Part shown: piece by piece, positions 1-8,141 of the stretch
Layout: every line of letters begins with the position of its first letter
Position numbering within the stretch: position 1 is the first letter of the stretch
Source of the DNA: CBDCZY01 sp965224745
GTDB lineage: Bacteria; Pseudomonadota; Gammaproteobacteria; Methylococcales; Methylomonadaceae
DNA: 64,000 nucleotides
Assembly: GCA_965224745.1 (NCBI GenBank)
Contig: CBDCZY010000009.1
Span: forward strand, 434,001-498,000
Reading direction: 5' to 3'
Translations under genes and position numbers: made by a program
Notes under the pieces: generated by a model
Seen by the model: the letters and a program-made list of their open reading frames with translations, nothing else
Database searches by the model: none
Told to the model about the DNA's origin: nothing

Positions 1-987
1 ATTGTCGCGACCGGCGCATTATCATCATCAAAAAACATTTCAAATTCTAGTTCAGTATTTCGTTCGGACGATGTTAAAGTTCAGCCGGTGGGATCGCTAT
101 TAGAAAAACTCAATCTTGTTTTGTATGAAATCCAAGAAGGTGCATTTCAAGAATTGATAACCAACCAGGAGCTTTTGGTTATTACTCCCAAGACCTTCAC
201 GCACAATGAGCACCAACAAGAGGTGAGAATGCTGCCGGAAGTTAAAACCTTGAATTCTCTTGGCGTAAAAGTTGTTCCAGTGGATTGGTTAAGCGAGGCA
301 TTGTCTGCTATCAAGGCTGATATCACCCAGTATCTGGTAATTGACCGAGTTATCCAGCTAATGGTTGGACTCATAATCTTTCTCGTCATCACAATAGGAA
401 GTTGGTTGACTTGGCGAGATGCCGAAATACCCATGGCGTTTATTTCAGTAGACTCTGGAAATCTTGAAGCTGAACCCTTTGAAATATGTATCAGGAATCA
501 AAAACATTTTGCCTTACCGATTAAGAAAACTATGTTCGTTCCTAGCGTACCGATGACAGGGGTTATCGGATGGAAAACTGTCATTGGTGATTCAAGCTCA
601 CTTGATTCCAGATTTGCCAAGCTTTCTGGATTTGAAGGCTACTATATCGCGGTGGTTGTGGTTTCAGAATTTTCTCCTACAACCTTTGATTATGCGAGAA
701 TCGGCAATACCACTAAACCGTTACGCATCGCCCCTGGGCAAAGTTACGAAGGTTGGATAAAACTCAATGATCGAGCGGAAACCAATGCACTGATACTTCT
801 TGCACAACGCCATACCCAATTTGATGCCAACTGGTTGAGGGAGCAATTTCAAAAACATTTTCCATTATCTTCTGCTGGCAGTAAGCGCCAAGATGTGGAT
901 GCTGCCACTGACTTTATCAAGACTTTAGCCCCAGGATCACTGATTTTTCCCTTTGTTTCGGTGCAGGAGGATTCTAAATGCATTTAA
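1..987 (+). CDS. Hypothetical membrane-anchored protein (5'-partial)
   Basis: The reading frame is open from base 1, so the gene begins before the window; a GTG at 88 is only an internal codon with no RBS. One strong membrane segment lies at about nt 349-414 (rich in I/L/V/G, ending in SWLTW). About 110 residues precede it and about 190 follow, which suggests a single-pass protein with a large domain on each side. The C-terminal part is beta-rich in appearance and contains no motif I recognise. The stop overlaps the next gene by 10 bp, so the two are translationally coupled and probably act together at the envelope. Function unknown. Confidence 0.7.
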   Translation: MVATGALSSSKNISNSSSVFRSDDVKVQPVGSLLEKLNLVLYEIQEGAFQELITNQELLVITPKTFTHNEHQQEVRMLPEVKTLNSLGVKVVPVDWLSEALSAIKADITQYLVIDRVIQLMVGLIIFLVITIGSWLTWRDAEIPMAFISVDSGNLEAEPFEICIRNQKHFALPIKKTMFVPSVPMTGVIGWKTVIGDSSSLDSRFAKLSGFEGYYIAVVVVSEFSPTTFDYARIGNTTKPLRIAPGQSYEGWIKLNDRAETNALILLAQRHTQFDANWLREQFQKHFPLSSAGSKRQDVDAATDFIKTLAPGSLIFPFVSVQEDSKCI

Positions 988-1616
988 CAAACATCAATTT
1001 TCTAATCAGAAGCTGCACAAATTTTACTTGTGCAAGACAATTTTTTGCTCAGCTCTTGATAGTGCTTTACCTAGTATCATCAGGATACCCATCAATGCTG
1101 CTTGCCGGAGCAACCTATCCGCAGTATTTTCCCCTGGAATCCGCTTGGGAAAATATCGAAATCGAAACAGTAAATCTCCCCGAGCATCAAAATCCAATGG
1201 TCAAACTAGAAGAACGTGCCGTAACTCTAACCTTCAACAAATTTGAAAGTTATCTGCCACAATTCTACGGATTCGCATTTTTAAAAGAAGATATTCCCAA
1301 CATTCCTAAAATCACAGAACGGTCTGCAATTGAAGAACAGTTCCGTAAAGTGAAATTAGTTGCTTTGGATAGAAAAAATATTACCAGTGATGATGAAAAT
1401 AAATCTTATCGATTTGTCCCGCCAACCGAAGGAACCTGGGTAATTTACCTGATCGCAACGATTAATAAAATCCCTTTTCTCGAGCAAAAAGATTTGCGTA
1501 TATCGCCAAAAGTCGAGAATATTCGAGGAGGATCCATATTCAGCGGCTCATCCTTGAATTTGGTGGAACCGATTGACTATAAGGCGTGTGTAATTCCTCT
1601 GGGAGAGGGAAATTAG
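978..1616 (+). CDS. Hypothetical secreted protein
   Basis: This 212-aa protein begins at ATG 978, preceded by a strong SD (GCAGGAGG, 963-970) 7 nt upstream; that SD decides the start inside the end of the preceding gene. The N-terminus has a long n-region, then a hydrophobic stretch and an AGA-like cleavage site near residue 40, so export to the periplasm is likely. The rest is a soluble domain that I cannot assign. It is coupled to the upstream membrane protein and may be its periplasmic partner. A weak inverted repeat (TAAATAG/CTATTTA) lies just downstream. Confidence 0.7.
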   Translation: MHLTNINFLIRSCTNFTCARQFFAQLLIVLYLVSSGYPSMLLAGATYPQYFPLESAWENIEIETVNLPEHQNPMVKLEERAVTLTFNKFESYLPQFYGFAFLKEDIPNIPKITERSAIEEQFRKVKLVALDRKNITSDDENKSYRFVPPTEGTWVIYLIATINKIPFLEQKDLRISPKVENIRGGSIFSGSSLNLVEPIDYKACVIPLGEGN

Positions 1617-1723
1617 TGCGAGGAGTCTAAATAGTTACAAAAAAACAGTCTATTTAGCTTGGTCATAAAGATGGCGACATCTGGGCAACGGGCTTTGTGG
1701 TGAGTTCAACTGGTTCTATGACT

Positions 1724-2146
1724 TCATTCAAACCAGTTATCAAGCTGGAGATGATTAAATCCACAAAAATCATCAGTATTGCGTGTCACCAAAATCAGAT
1801 GATTGACCGCCGCTATGGCTGCAATTTCACCATCAGCATAAGCAACCGTTTTCCCTTGTTCTTTTAGTGTAGCTCTGTGTATTGCATACCATTCAGCCGC
1901 TACTTGATCATAAGGAAGAATAATTAATCCGTTATCCAGTAATGTCGAAAGATAGAATTGCAACATGGTTTTTCTTTTTGAGTCTGGTAATAATGCACAA
2001 CCATATTGTAATTCGTGCCAAACAATGGCTACCGTTGCATATTGACCATCGTATTGAGTCAAGTGCTGCATGACTTTGCTATTTGGCTTCTGCCGAGTCG
2101 GTTCTGAGAGGATATTAGTATCCAACAAATAATTTATTCCTCCCAT
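1724..2146 (-). CDS. PIN-domain toxin (VapC-like ribonuclease)
   Basis: A 140-aa PIN-domain protein. The acidic active-site residues of the family are visible: Asp9 in YLLDTN, Glu45 in WHELQYG, Asp105 in YADGE, and the TRNTDDF block near residues 121-127. VapC-type toxins are Mg-dependent endoribonucleases that cut tRNA or rRNA; the exact target cannot be read here. The start overlaps the antitoxin gene by 13 bp, the usual arrangement for coupled synthesis. Length and motifs look intact, so the toxin is probably functional. Confidence 0.9.
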   Translation of the reverse strand: MGGINYLLDTNILSEPTRQKPNSKVMQHLTQYDGQYATVAIVWHELQYGCALLPDSKRKTMLQFYLSTLLDNGLIILPYDQVAAEWYAIHRATLKEQGKTVAYADGEIAAIAAVNHLILVTRNTDDFCGFNHLQLDNWFE

Positions 2147-2418
2147 AAAAACTCGCGACCAGCTGATTTTTTACGTATTGTTTTGAGTTCTTTATCACTT
2201 AAACCAATATCAACATTTTCATCCAACTGGTTCCGCCAATTTAATATGGCCGAATTCAGACTTTTGCTGGGTGATATCAGGTTTTTATAGTGCGTTTCTG
2301 ACATCATAACAGCGACAGGTTTGCCATATCGAGTCAGGTGGATAGGTTCTTCACCGTCAAGCCGATGAATTAATTGGGATAGATTGTTTTTTGCCTGTGC
2401 AATGGTGCTTGTTTTCAT
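2134..2418 (-). CDS. Phd/YefM-family antitoxin
   Basis: A 94-aa protein with the Phd/YefM fold signature near the N-terminus: AKNNLSQLI, then LTRYGKPVAVMMS. In this family the N-terminal part binds DNA as a dimer and represses the operon, and the C-terminal tail wraps and inhibits the toxin. It is the upstream gene of the pair and overlaps the PIN toxin by 13 bp. The pairing of Phd/YefM with a PIN toxin is common. A short palindrome just upstream is a plausible operator. Confidence 0.9.
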   Translation of the reverse strand: MKTSTIAQAKNNLSQLIHRLDGEEPIHLTRYGKPVAVMMSETHYKNLISPSKSLNSAILNWRNQLDENVDIGLSDKELKTIRKKSAGREFLWEE

Positions 2419-2441
2419 TGTAAGTGCCTTATCATAACATG

Positions 2442-2455
2442 GCTATCATTATAGC
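2442..2455 (-). promoter_or_regulatory. Candidate operator of the toxin–antitoxin operon
   Basis: A perfect inverted repeat GCTAT-N4-ATAGC lies 24 bp upstream of the antitoxin start. Phd/YefM antitoxins repress their own promoters by binding short palindromes of this kind. Position and symmetry support the call; binding is inferred. Confidence 0.45.
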
Positions 2456-2724
2456 TATATTTTTACCATGCTGCACTAATTCTGGTTCTGTTTGCCCGTG
2501 TATTATCCTTTGCCAAAGCAATCAAAGGACCTCGTCAGATACAAAAATTATTTTCGTTATTTAGGTACTATCACTATGTGATATCTACATTACTATAATT
2601 ACTGGGCAGGGTATTATCCTAGAAAAATCAGTTGAACGCGGAATTATAGCGCAAGATATTGGTTTCACAGTGCTTTCAAAAAATTTTAGCTTCACATAGG
2701 TTAAGTGGACATTTTTTGGAAGTG

Positions 2725-4112
2725 AGTATTTTCCAATTCAGAAATGAGTCTGAAATGTGCATAAAAGTTAAGCCATTTTTTTCTGTTCAAAAATCTGGTT
2801 AAAAAGTTTCTGTCTTTCTTTTTTTAGGATTATAGCGGCCTGATTATCGGTTATTGCCATGGCAACCTGATCGAGTATCGCAAAGCTTATTCCCGGTTTC
2901 AAATATTTTTCACTGTCAGGTAGTGATTTGAGTTTGTCATAAGGTGTCATCATGTTTTTATAGGGGTATTGCTTAGACTGCTTTCCTTTATCGTCGGTGA
3001 TGATTTCAGGATAAAAGCAGGGCCTGTGATAGTTAACATAGGGGTACAAATACTTGATATTGAATTCATTCAGCCTCGCAGCCCATCTTTGTGGGATATG
3101 GGTATAGCCAAAAACCTTTCTGACCACCGCGGCATTTTTGCCTTCAACCAGTGCATTATCATTGGTTTGTCGGGATCGTGATTTGGTCATTTCAATCAAT
3201 AGCTTATTTAACAGGTTCTCTACGGGCTTGTTGATATATTCTGACCCATTGTCAGAGTGAAAACCTTTGATGATAAAGGGAAAAGTTTCCAGTATTTGTT
3301 CAAGCACGGGGATTAAAAAGTGTTCGCTGATTTTTTCAACGGATAAGATCATTTCAAACTGAGTGACTTCATCAACTACATTGATATGATAAACGCCTTT
3401 TTGCTTGTCCTGGTCGCCCTGGTGAACGGTATCAACGCGAAGGTATCCTGGCTGACCGTTGGCTTGTGGTTTTCTTTTGTCGCCAATGGCGATCTGCCTG
3501 GGTTTGGTTTTTTCAAAGTCTCTGCGCTGTAACTGATAGGTTTTTGATGCCCTCAGATTGTAGAGGTGTGAAACAGAGATTGTCGCCAGCTTTTGATACT
3601 GCTTCTCTCCGTACACCTGATAGGAACGCTCAATAAGCTTTTTCACGGCATGACCACAAGGTTTCTCATGCCATTCATCAATGTCTGCCAATAATCGAAT
3701 ATCGCGCTGAGAATATTTTCGGTTGAAACCATTGCCTCTTGCTGGGCTGTACCTGACGTAACCGGTCTTTCGGTACTGCGCGATGAGACGTGTCATCTGC
3801 TGGCGGGAATAACCGGTTAGCTTAATCAGAAACCGACTAATGATGCCCTTGTCTTTTTTATTGCAGGACAGGTAGTTGAATTTAACGAGTCCCTTTTGGA
3901 TCAATTGATACCGCTCAGCTTTATTACCCGGTATCGAATAGGCTATCGATTGGTTGCCCTGTAAAAAGGATTCGAGGTGCTCTATTTGGGTTAAATTATC
4001 GATGTTCATAATCATTTTCATAAAGTGGATTATGAACAGAAAAGCTATTTCAGGCTCATTTTATACTGGAAATAAGGAGTCGTTTCAGACTCATTTCATA
4101 TTGGACAAGACT
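2725..4112 (-). mobile_element. IS481/IS1202-like insertion sequence, copy 1 (1388 bp)
   Basis: The ends share an imperfect inverted repeat: the left begins AGTATTTTCCAAT and the right, read inward, AGTCTTGTCCAAT; both continue into GAAATGAGTCTGAA. Flanking AAGTG copies (2720-2724 and 4113-4117) look like a 5-bp target duplication. A second copy of exactly the same length lies at 36118-37505, and a degraded copy abuts the rRNA promoter near 48544. IS family assignment is tentative. Confidence 0.85.
2768..4021 (-). CDS. Transposase, integrase (rve) DDE type
   Basis: A 417-aa transposase with an N-terminal helix-turn-helix region (about 60-95) and an rve-type catalytic core. The triad is visible as Asp197 (RVDTVH), Asp257 (HSDNGSEY) and Glu293 (NALVEGKN). 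It is intact and almost identical to the copy at 36161-37414, differing at the last residues (KKMA against KIQA), so the IS moved recently. The protein resembles the IS481/IS1202-like groups, but I cannot fix the family without a search. Confidence 0.9.
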   Translation of the reverse strand: MKMIMNIDNLTQIEHLESFLQGNQSIAYSIPGNKAERYQLIQKGLVKFNYLSCNKKDKGIISRFLIKLTGYSRQQMTRLIAQYRKTGYVRYSPARGNGFNRKYSQRDIRLLADIDEWHEKPCGHAVKKLIERSYQVYGEKQYQKLATISVSHLYNLRASKTYQLQRRDFEKTKPRQIAIGDKRKPQANGQPGYLRVDTVHQGDQDKQKGVYHINVVDEVTQFEMILSVEKISEHFLIPVLEQILETFPFIIKGFHSDNGSEYINKPVENLLNKLLIEMTKSRSRQTNDNALVEGKNAAVVRKVFGYTHIPQRWAARLNEFNIKYLYPYVNYHRPCFYPEIITDDKGKQSKQYPYKNMMTPYDKLKSLPDSEKYLKPGISFAILDQVAMAITDNQAAIILKKERQKLFNQIFEQKKMA

Positions 4113-4173
4113 AAGTGTTGTGGAAGCAAGAGCTTGTGTTAGAATCCGTGAGCAACTGATTTTTCTAGGATTA

Positions 4174-5699
4174 TCATCAGTGTTCCCATTAAAAGAAACG
4201 ATAGAAAAATAAAAGGCACTGTAGCTTAGATGTCGGTAGTATCATTCAACTATTTCCATTTTTTTGAATTTAATACGCCAGAATAGTCAAGAGAGGCTCA
4301 GTCAGCACTGTAAAAAAACAACAAATAATTTAAAATAAAGCTTGTAATTGCAGTAAAAAATTTTTCAAAAATTTCCGTTTTAATCACCTCATAACGGATC
4401 TCTCCAATGCTTGAAGACCAAACACTCTCTGAACATATTCATCAACACTGCACTGAAAGCATGGAACATGCCCTGTTAGCAGAACGTCATCCTTTGTGGG
4501 CACGTTCATGCCCTGAGTTAAAGGACATTGACTTTATTCGTCTGGGGTTATTGCGCTGTATCAGTGTGGTCGATAGCGGTCGCCATTTTCTCCAGACCAA
4601 TGAAGAGATTTATGGTCAGCAGCTTCGACACTCAACTTATTTCAAATCATTGAAGTCGCACAGACGGACGAGCATGCTTGAGGCCTTTGAACAGCAAAGC
4701 TATCAGCTTCACAGTGAAACACTGTTATCACAAGGCATTGACTATCTCAACGTATTCCCAGAACTTGACGAATACACCGTAGAAGCCGCGGATGGACATT
4801 TTATAGATCATGCCTGCCACACTGAAAAAAATAGTCATGGAAAAGTCTATGCGGCAGGGGGTATTTACGCGTTAAATCTTAGAAACGGGTTGCCAAGGTT
4901 TCTCTGCCTTGTAACAAACGGAACCCAAAGGCATCAAGAAATATCGATATTACGAGACCACATTGAAAAGCAAAATAATACCTCTCAGAAACACCTCTTT
5001 GTCTACGATAAAGCCGTCACCGACACTGCCTGGTGGGATCAGCAGAAACGAGACTCAAGTTATATGATTTCAATGCTAAAAGAAAATTCAGTGGCGACTT
5101 GGGTTGAAGCTATCTCGTTTGACTCCTTTCATGAAATAAATACAGGGGTTGAGGCTTACAGCGTATACGAAAACAAGGGGATCAAATTTAACGTGGTGGA
5201 TTACCGTGATCCAGAAACAGGAAAACTCCACCGTTTTGTGACAACCTTGCCCATGACGATTAATCCGGGAACCATCGCCATGCTCTATTTCAAACGCTGG
5301 ACGATTGAAAAAACATTCAATAACACCAAAAGCAATTTAAAGGAAACTAAAGCCTGGTCGTCCAATGTCCAGTCACTTGAGAATCAAATGCGGCTGACTG
5401 CAATGAGTTACAATCTAATGCGTGTGTTTGAAGAAGTATCAAAAATACAGTAACCAGAATTGATCCATCCATCAGATAAAAAGTACAGCGAAGCTCTGGA
5501 AAAAAGACAGCAAGTGGCTCAAAAACAAGGTCGTTTTGTCAATACATTATTTTTTCAGGCAAGAATAACCCGTATCAGCTCGTCCACCATTCGGGCTGTT
5601 CAAAGCGCAATAATAACAGGATTGTCTTTACAGCGCTTTATGCGCTCCCTTGTGGCGAGATTAGTACCTAGGGCTCAATTAATAGGGGAACACTGATGA
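4174..5699 (+). mobile_element. IS4-like insertion sequence
   Basis: Imperfect terminal repeats bracket the transposase: TCATCAGTGTTCCC at the left (4174-4187) and the matching inverted sequence (GGGAACACTGATGA) ending at 5699. About 220 bp of AT-rich DNA separates the left end from the transposase start. No clear target duplication is visible. Confidence 0.65.
4407..5696 (+). pseudogene. IS4-type transposase with an internal stop codon
   Basis: The frame encodes a DDE transposase of the IS4 superfamily. It has a first Asp region in VEAADGHF and the C-terminal signature Y-x2-R-x3-E-x6-K in YFKRWTIEKTFNNTK. A TAA at 5451-5453 interrupts the frame, and the same frame continues for another 80 codons to 5696. 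The residues after the stop still look like the family C-terminus, so a single substitution (probably CAA to TAA) shortened the protein. The first 348 residues keep the catalytic core, so residual activity cannot be excluded. Confidence 0.75.
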
Positions 5700-5730
5700 A
5701 GATTATAGCCACTTACAACCAATTCCCAAT

Positions 5731-5794
5731 CAAACTAAACAACCACCAGCTAAAGCTGGTGGGTTCGTATAATGGACTAAAGTCCGGATACGGG
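5731..5794 (-). repeat. Orphan IS200/IS605 end remnant
   Basis: It contains the hairpin CCACCAGCT-AA-AGCTGGTGG followed by GACTTTAGTCC-like sequence (read on the minus strand). The same hairpin and flanking blocks occur at 43063-43140 at the end of an IS200/IS605-type element. No transposase is left at this site. Confidence 0.6.
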
Positions 5795-5955
5795 TCGCAA
5801 GTATAGTACTCCCCATTGTCCAGACCAATTTCTCTAATAATATAAGATATAAATCTTTCTCTTTAATTTTTAAAAAATATTGTTATTATTGCCCCGCAGG
5901 CATTTTAATATTCCTTTTTACTTACTGCGGCGGAATGTGGTCAAAGGGTGGATTA

Positions 5956-6010
5956 GTGTGGGTAAGCTCGTGGAAAACGGCTCTTTTGTTTTCCCTCAGC
6001 TTATCCACAC
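5956..6010. repeat. Large imperfect inverted repeat inside the IS3 element
   Basis: Two 23-nt arms (5956-5978 and 5988-6010) match at 19 of 23 positions when one is reverse-complemented, with a 9-nt loop. The arms begin GTGTGG and end GAAAAC. It lies in the 250-bp non-coding stretch between the orfB stop and the left IS end. A second pair of short arms (GTGGATT and AATCCAC) flanks it. Confidence 0.7.
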
Positions 6011-6065
6011 GTTCCGTAGGAAATCCACGCTTTGTCCACATGGAGTCCGCCTAGCTTACCTTTAA

Positions 6066-6911
6066 TCATACTGCGCTCTGGTTTAAATAGACCTCCTCAG
6101 GTGTTTGATAATCTAGCGATTGATGCATCCGCCGCTGGTTGTAAAACTCAAAATAGTCTTTCAGCCCTTGGTGCGTTTGTTTCACGGTCTGAAAATCATT
6201 CAAGTAGACTTTCTCATACTTGACAGAACGCCACAAACGCTCAACAAAGATATTATCCAAGGCTCGGCCTCTGCCATCCATGCTAACCTGGATACCTTTA
6301 TCCAGCAGAGGTTGAGTGAACCGATGCGTGGTAAATTGGCTCCCTTGATCCGTGTTAAAAATTTCGCACCGTGATGTTGCCAAGGCTTCATTCAGCGCAA
6401 TGATACAGAAGTCTGCTTCCAACGTCGTACTCAGTGCCCAATTCAGCACATAGCGGCTGTACCAGTCAATGATGGCCATCAAATAAACAAAGCCATGTCT
6501 TAGACGGATATAGGTAATATCAGTACTCCAGACCTGATTACAGCGTTCGATGGACAAATTCCTCAACAGATAAGGAAACACTTTGTGCTCTGGATTCCCC
6601 TGGCTTAACTTCGGCTTGGGATAGACTGCTTCTAAGCCCATTTGCCTCAGTAGCCGCCTGACGCGTTTCACATTGACCTGATGACCTTGTAATCTCAAAT
6701 GCTCAGTCATTTTCAAAACACCGTAAAAAGGCGTTTCGGTATATTGTTTATCTAGTTCATGCATCAATAATAGCGTGTATGCGTCGATACCCACCGGACG
6801 GTAATACAGGCTTGAGCGATTGATGCCTAGCAAACCACACTGTTGTCTGATGCTGAGGGTTGAATGCGCAGGTTCTAACCACATTTTTTTAGTGCCAAGA
6901 GCCACGTTCAA
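6066..6911 (-). CDS. IS3-family transposase OrfB
   Basis: A 281-aa protein with the HTH_21-like N-terminus (GINRSSLYYRP, YGVLKMTEHL) and an rve DDE core: STDITYI, NTDQGSQFT and the Glu in NIFVERLW. The C-terminal YNQRRMHQSLDYQTP motif is typical of IS3. Its start overlaps orfA by 23 bp in another frame. In the family a programmed -1 frameshift fuses the two; a run of seven A (minus strand, 6916-6922) lies just before the overlap and is the likely slippery site. Confidence 0.92.
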   Translation of the reverse strand: MNVALGTKKMWLEPAHSTLSIRQQCGLLGINRSSLYYRPVGIDAYTLLLMHELDKQYTETPFYGVLKMTEHLRLQGHQVNVKRVRRLLRQMGLEAVYPKPKLSQGNPEHKVFPYLLRNLSIERCNQVWSTDITYIRLRHGFVYLMAIIDWYSRYVLNWALSTTLEADFCIIALNEALATSRCEIFNTDQGSQFTTHRFTQPLLDKGIQVSMDGRGRALDNIFVERLWRSVKYEKVYLNDFQTVKQTHQGLKDYFEFYNQRRMHQSLDYQTPEEVYLNQSAV

Positions 6912-7185
6912 ACTGTTTTTTTAGAAATTCATTCTCTACTTTTAGCTGCCCTATCTGCTTGTAGAGTTCATCAATCAACGCTTGCTGGTCATCTTCCTGG
7001 CGTTTTCGGTGGCTTGAAAATGCTTCGGGAAGGGTGTTTAACGCAGCCTTTTTCCAATGGTTGATTTGGGTTGAATGGATGCCATATTTCGCGGTAATTT
7101 CTGCTGTGGTTTGCTCACCTTTTAGGGCTGCTAAAACAACCTTGACTTTGCTTTGGGTGCTGTGCTTTTTTCGACTAATTGTCAT
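6889..7185 (-). CDS. IS3-family transposase OrfA
   Basis: A 98-aa HTH protein (STQSKVKVVLAALKGEQTT, then YGIHSTQINHWKK) ending in a leucine-zipper-like helix (QLKVENEFLKKQ). It provides the DNA-binding part of the OrfAB transposase. A heptamer of A near its 3' end gives a probable frameshift site into orfB. It appears intact. Confidence 0.9.
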   Translation of the reverse strand: MTISRKKHSTQSKVKVVLAALKGEQTTAEITAKYGIHSTQINHWKKAALNTLPEAFSSHRKRQEDDQQALIDELYKQIGQLKVENEFLKKQFERGSWH

Positions 7186-7398
7186 CTCTTAATCCTCGGT
7201 TTTGAGGGTAAGATTCTATCTTAACTACTGGTCTAGTTTTTGGGGAGTATTATAGTTTTTATTGACCGGTATTTTTCTACTGTTAAAAATAATGAACTAC
7301 CAATGAGTTAAAGTCTGCTTTATCTTATATCGGGTGAGGCCATAAATAGATGAAATTTGGGTGTTAAAGCATCGCCAGATCGTCGCCCGGCAGAGTTA

Positions 7399-8081
7399 CT
7401 AAGAAGCCGTTTTAAAATCGGACAAGGTCACGTGGTAATGGTTATAAACAACGCTTTTATCATGCAAACCAAACGCTCCGTTGATACGGATACGACTTCG
7501 GCCGGCATTGTTCTTTAGCAGGGTATCTTGACCTTTGAGAAACCAACCATAGGCGGGTACGCTGTTGTATGATGTGCATGAACCGCATCCATAAAGTACA
7601 GAGGCGTATCGTTGGAAGCCTCCGTTACCAAAAGTTCCAGCGTTTCTTTCAAGAAGGCCTCCTGCACCGCTCGATCCGCTTTAGCAGGAAAACGTTTAGG
7701 CTTTTTGTAGGAAAAGCCCCATTGCTTGAGCCGCTTGGTCATCGCGTTGGGTGTGTAAACAGTGCGGAAGATACGCTTCAAGTAATCGCATACCCCTTGC
7801 GACGTGAGGTAACCTTGGGCCGCTACGTGGGTCTTCAGTGTTGTCCGCTGTGCTTCGCGGTCAGACGTTAGCAACAAAACCCCTGATACACGAGCTTGCA
7901 AACACCCAAGGCACCGTCCGCTGATCAACAAACAGTACTCTCACCACTTCGGCCCCGCTCAATCCATCATCCAGCAACAACCATGCATTCATCCGGCGGT
8001 GTTCCAGAGCGGGCTTGGTGGTCGCCTCATCGATTTGAGGAACGTCTCTCTGTCAGCTCGGGTTAGAATTTGTCCTCTCAT
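7399..8081 (-). pseudogene. Degraded IS630-family transposase
   Basis: Pieces of an IS630/Tc1-like transposase are spread over three frames. An N-terminal piece begins at ATG 8081 (MRGQILTRADRETFLKS); the middle has a winged-helix and linker region (RLKQWGFSYKKPKRFPAKAD) and the first catalytic segment (LYFMDAVHAHH); the C-terminal tail ends at 7399 (NHYHVTLSDFKTAS). Frameshifts occur near 7520 and in the N-terminal part near 7930-8030. It is certainly inactive. Confidence 0.75.
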
Positions 8082-8141
8082 GACCTCAGAGAAACATAAA
8101 TTCAGCCATTTACCTACTCCTATAGACTCTGGGTATAACTG

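Larger units (their letters stand above)
5802..7255 (-). mobile_element. IS3-family insertion sequence
   Basis: The ends carry matching inverted repeats: TATAGTACTCCCCA at 5802-5815 and TATAATACTCCCCA reading inward from 7255, followed by similar AGACCA blocks. The element holds orfA and orfB on the minus strand. Unusually, about 250 bp of non-coding DNA with a large inverted repeat separates the orfB stop from the left end. Confidence 0.75.

Noticed and set aside
147..434. Minus-strand frame under the first membrane protein
   Set aside because: Shadow frame with no SD and no recognisable domain, opposite a well-formed gene.
3954..4142. Plus-strand frames over the 1388-bp IS (and the same at 37347)
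   Set aside because: They are antisense to the transposase and its end, repeated only because the IS is repeated.
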